A model generated the notes under the pieces. It was not told where the DNA came from and did not search any database. It worked only from the letters and a program-made list of their open reading frames with translations. Positions 61,659 to 64,000 of a stretch of 64,000 bases of DNA are shown piece by piece. Numbering within the stretch: position 1 is the first letter of the stretch; every line of letters starts with the position of its first letter. The translations under genes and the position numbers were made by a program. The stretch spans positions 124,001 through 188,000 of the forward strand of contig CAIVVT010000147.1 of the NCBI GenBank assembly GCA_903909435.1, written 5' to 3'. This stretch comes from an uncultured Acidobacteriia bacterium (lineage in GTDB: Bacteria; Acidobacteriota; Terriglobia; Bryobacterales; Bryobacteraceae).

Positions 61659-62249
61659 ATGAGCGTTTTCGACCTGCTGTTCATGCTCGCGTTTCTGGCG
61701 TCGGCGGTGACCGTTGTCATCGCCGCCGTTTCTGCCGTTCGAGGGCGGACCGCCCGGTCGTTGAAGATGCTCCGGCTCTACGCAGCCGGCCTCGCTGGAT
61801 ACCTGGCACTCGCGGTCTCGGTCTCCTATTTCAAGCCCCAGCGCGTGATCGCGCAGGGCGTCCCATGGTGCTTCGACGATTGGTGCCTGACCGTTACGAA
61901 GGTGGAACGCGCGCCCGACCCGCAGGGGCTACGGTACGGGATTGACCTGCGTGTTTCCAGCCAGGCCCACCGCGTCAGCCAGCGTGCCAGCGGAGCGTGG
62001 ATCTATCTCATCGACGGCGAGGGCCGCCGCTATGCGCCCGAGTCGGACGCAACCGCCACTCCGTTGGACGTTTTGCTCCAGCCCGGCGAATCCTTCAGCA
62101 CGTCCCGCACATTCAGGGTTCCTGCTGAGGCGCATGGCCTCGGTCTTGTCACCGGCCATGGGGGACCGTATTGCGGCCCCATGGACATCCTCGTAATCGG
62201 AAACGGCGGCTGCTTATTCAACAAGCCCCCGCAGATCCGGATTCAGTGA
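61659..62249 (+). CDS. Membrane-anchored hypothetical protein with extracytoplasmic cysteines
   Basis: 196 residues from the ATG at 61659, the start that puts the first helix (FDLLFMLAFLASAVTVVIAA) at the N terminus; upstream codons are open but unlikely. A second helix (about 45-62, LYAAGLAGYLALAVSVSYF) follows. The outer domain is predicted beta-sandwich (DUF4352-like pattern: WCLTVTKVERA, GIDLRVSSQAHR, LLQPGESFSTSRTFRVP) with cysteines in WCFDDWC, YCGP and GGCLFN that may form disulfides. Divergent from the DsbA-like gene. Function unknown. Confidence 0.55.
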   Translation: MSVFDLLFMLAFLASAVTVVIAAVSAVRGRTARSLKMLRLYAAGLAGYLALAVSVSYFKPQRVIAQGVPWCFDDWCLTVTKVERAPDPQGLRYGIDLRVSSQAHRVSQRASGAWIYLIDGEGRRYAPESDATATPLDVLLQPGESFSTSRTFRVPAEAHGLGLVTGHGGPYCGPMDILVIGNGGCLFNKPPQIRIQ

Positions 62250-62251
62250 CT

Positions 62252-63295
62252 CTAGTGGCCTCCGCCTTCGAGGCTCACTTTACCCGAGAACTTGCGGTAA
62301 ACGAAGGTGAAGTACGCCGCGACAAGCACGATGCCGGGTAAGAACCAGGCGATGCCCACGCCCAGCCCGTAATCTGGCGCTGAGGCGTTTGCGACGGTCA
62401 GGCTGAAGTTCGGGTCGCCGTTGGAGGGCAGGACGCTCGGGAACACTCCGAAGACCACGCTGGTCAACATACCGACGATGTAGAGGCAGGAGGCCAGGAA
62501 CGCCGAGCCGTCCTTTCGACGCAGCAGGAAGGTGATGGACCCCGCCAGTCCGGCCAGCGCCAGAATCGGGAAGACGAACCCCAGCGGCAGGGCGGCGAAA
62601 CTGGCGGCCAGATGCGGCTGGATGGAGAAACTGGCGATGGTGACGATCAAAGTAAACGCCGCTACCGCCGCCCAGGCCACGCGGGCCACCCGCCGCGCGC
62701 GTTGCTGCAGTTCGCCCTCCGTCTTGAGGTTCACCCACAGTGCGCCGTGCAGGGCCAGCGTGAAGAACGCGAACAGACCGACCAGTACCGTGTACCAGTC
62801 GAGAATCCCGGCGTCTTTGCCCGGGAGGAAGTTGGTCCACAGCGGTAGGAAGAACTCGTGGTTCGCATCCAGCGGCACGCCGCGGACGACGTTGCCGAGC
62901 GCCGCTCCGAAGAAGATGGCCAGCAGGCCGCTGGCGAGGGCGAAGACAACGTCCCAGAACGGCGTCCAGAGAGCGTTGCTGATCTGGTTGCGGAATTCGA
63001 TGGCGATCCCCCGCAGGATCAGCAGCCACAGCACCATCATCAGGGGCAGATAGAATCCGCTGAATGCGGACGCATACAGGGCAGGGAAGGCGAAGTATAG
63101 CGCGCCTCCGCCCGCGAGTAGCCACACTTCGTTTCCGTCCCAAACCGGGCCGATGGATTTCAACACGAGCCGGCGCTCGGCGGCCGTGCGTGCGACGCAC
63201 AGTTGCACGATGCCCGCGCCGAGATCAAAGCCGTCCAGCACGACGTAGATCGCGACCATGACGGCGACGATGCAAAACCAAATGATGGGAAGCAT
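62252..63295 (-). CDS. cydB: Cytochrome bd oxidase subunit II
   Basis: 347 residues from the ATG at 63295 (frame open to 63358 through the cydA end). Eight to nine helices. IWFCIVAVMVAIYVVLDGFD at the N terminus, GPVWDGNEVWLLAGGGALYFAFP, and RNQISNALWTPFWDVVFALA are family motifs. With CydA it forms a quinol:oxygen oxidoreductase of high oxygen affinity, resistant to nitric oxide and cyanide. 40 bases downstream of cydA. Confidence 0.92.
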   Translation of the reverse strand: MLPIIWFCIVAVMVAIYVVLDGFDLGAGIVQLCVARTAAERRLVLKSIGPVWDGNEVWLLAGGGALYFAFPALYASAFSGFYLPLMMVLWLLILRGIAIEFRNQISNALWTPFWDVVFALASGLLAIFFGAALGNVVRGVPLDANHEFFLPLWTNFLPGKDAGILDWYTVLVGLFAFFTLALHGALWVNLKTEGELQQRARRVARVAWAAVAAFTLIVTIASFSIQPHLAASFAALPLGFVFPILALAGLAGSITFLLRRKDGSAFLASCLYIVGMLTSVVFGVFPSVLPSNGDPNFSLTVANASAPDYGLGVGIAWFLPGIVLVAAYFTFVYRKFSGKVSLEGGGH

Positions 63296-63335
63296 GGCTA
63301 AAGGTTCGTCTCCGTTGTGAAATTGCTGTTTAGCC

Positions 63336-64000
63336 TCATTCGCCGGCCTCGACGACATGCTCGGGGCCTTGCTCCAAAATGCGCCAGATCAGGAACAGGC
63401 CGAGCATGAACAGCAGCGTATAGATGCCCAGGAAGCCCAGCAGGGTGAATAGCGCGCTGCCGCTCGAAACGTGCGGTGACACCCCGTCGGCCGTCCGCAT
63501 CAGACCGTAGATGATCCATGGCTGGCGCCCCATTTCGGCGGTCATCCAACCGGCTGTGTTGGCGACGTAGGGCAGCGGCATCAGCAGGACGAGCGCCCAC
63601 AGCAGCAGTTTGGTCTCGGCCAGCTTCCCGCGCCAGAGTTGAAGCGCGCAAAGGCTCAGCACCCCGATGAACACAGTGCCCAGGCCCACCATGATGTGAA
63701 AGGCGTAATACAGCAGCGGGATGTTATCTGGCCACAGATCGCGCGGGTAATCGGTCAGCCCCTTTACCTCTTTCGTCCAATTGCCGTGGACGATGAAACT
63801 GAGCACACCGGGGACCATGAATGGGTTGTCGAGTTTGTGCGCGTTGACGTCCGGCTGCCCCAGGATCGCTATGGCCGAGGAAGGCTCCGTCGTGAAGTGG
63901 CCTTCCATCGCCGCCAATTTGATGGGTTGGTTGCGGGCCACCAGTTTGCCCTGTGTATCGCCGGTCGGGAACGCAACCAGGATTGCGGCGATCAGCCCCA
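63336..64000 (-). CDS. cydA: Cytochrome bd oxidase subunit I (5' end outside the window)
   Basis: The last 220 or so residues of CydA. The quinol-loop end and heme region are seen in YVANTAGWMTAEMGRQPWII with the GRQPW motif, preceded by AMEGHF (Q-loop side). Five helices remain, and the frame runs open to the window edge, so the start lies beyond base 64000. CydA carries the hemes b558, b595 and d. The gene and cydB form an operon on the minus strand. Confidence 0.93.
   Translation of the reverse strand, partial: GLIAAILVAFPTGDTQGKLVARNQPIKLAAMEGHFTTEPSSAIAILGQPDVNAHKLDNPFMVPGVLSFIVHGNWTKEVKGLTDYPRDLWPDNIPLLYYAFHIMVGLGTVFIGVLSLCALQLWRGKLAETKLLLWALVLLMPLPYVANTAGWMTAEMGRQPWIIYGLMRTADGVSPHVSSGSALFTLLGFLGIYTLLFMLGLFLIWRILEQGPEHVVEAGE

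Overview
The window looks like chromosomal DNA of an Acidobacteriota bacterium, probably of the Solibacterales/Bryobacterales kind. This is inferred from the high GC content, the many Tat-type secreted enzymes, the GH30/DUF1080/Gfo-Idh/sialidase-like carbohydrate genes, the B-type succinate dehydrogenase and the DUF1572 protein. No 16S rRNA gene, tRNA gene, insertion sequence, prophage or CRISPR array was found, so the assignment stays an inference. The left edge cuts recX and the right edge cuts cydA.

Region by region. 1-6.9 kb: recX, a YtxH/DUF948-like pair, an M1-like metallopeptidase, a family-5 uracil-DNA glycosylase, a Tat-exported sugar isomerase-like protein and a purine permease. 6.9-11 kb (minus strand): mannose-1-phosphate guanylyltransferase, two tandem type I signal peptidases, and a membrane protein with a degenerate JAMM-like domain whose stop codon overlaps the start of the second peptidase. 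11-14.6 kb: an sdhCAB operon (menaquinone-type, one five-helix cytochrome b subunit). 15.5-19.2 kb: an MDR reductase, NDH-2 and an NAD(P)-binding protein, with two copies of an ~80-nt double-hairpin element in the divergent promoter regions. 19.2-29.6 kb: an M16 peptidase pair (one without the zinc motif), an M24 peptidase, DUF1572, a glucose-dehydrogenase-like MDR, a beta-CASP nuclease, a GH19 lysozyme-like enzyme, glycine C-acetyltransferase and an SDR.

29.8-34.9 kb holds two tandem paralogous APC permeases with C-terminal USP-like domains, resembling KimA-type potassium importers. The first is preceded by a clear ydaO (cyclic di-AMP) riboswitch. The second has a leader of the same length with the same 5' block and the same terminal hairpin, but the ydaO core is replaced by a different multi-stem structure. 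This is the best candidate for an undescribed regulatory RNA here.

36.7-42.6 kb is a compact redox module: a candidate sigma-54 promoter, a membrane-anchored GcvH-like protein, a HybA-like ferredoxin, an NrfD/HybB-like quinone-linked membrane subunit, a histidine kinase with c-type-heme-like motifs in its periplasmic loop, and an NtrC-type sigma-54 activator. The layout suggests a self-regulated electron-transfer system. 42.8-53.6 kb: archaemetzincin, an M20 peptidase remnant, a DUF2867 protein and a carbohydrate-related set (GH30, SDR, DUF1080, Gfo/Idh, MFS, sialidase-like, aldo/keto reductase). 53.8-64 kb: an FtsB/DivIC-like protein, CutA, an unknown protein, two collagen-like Gly-rich paralogues, an M28-PDZ peptidase, a DsbA-like protein, a Cys-containing membrane protein and cydAB.
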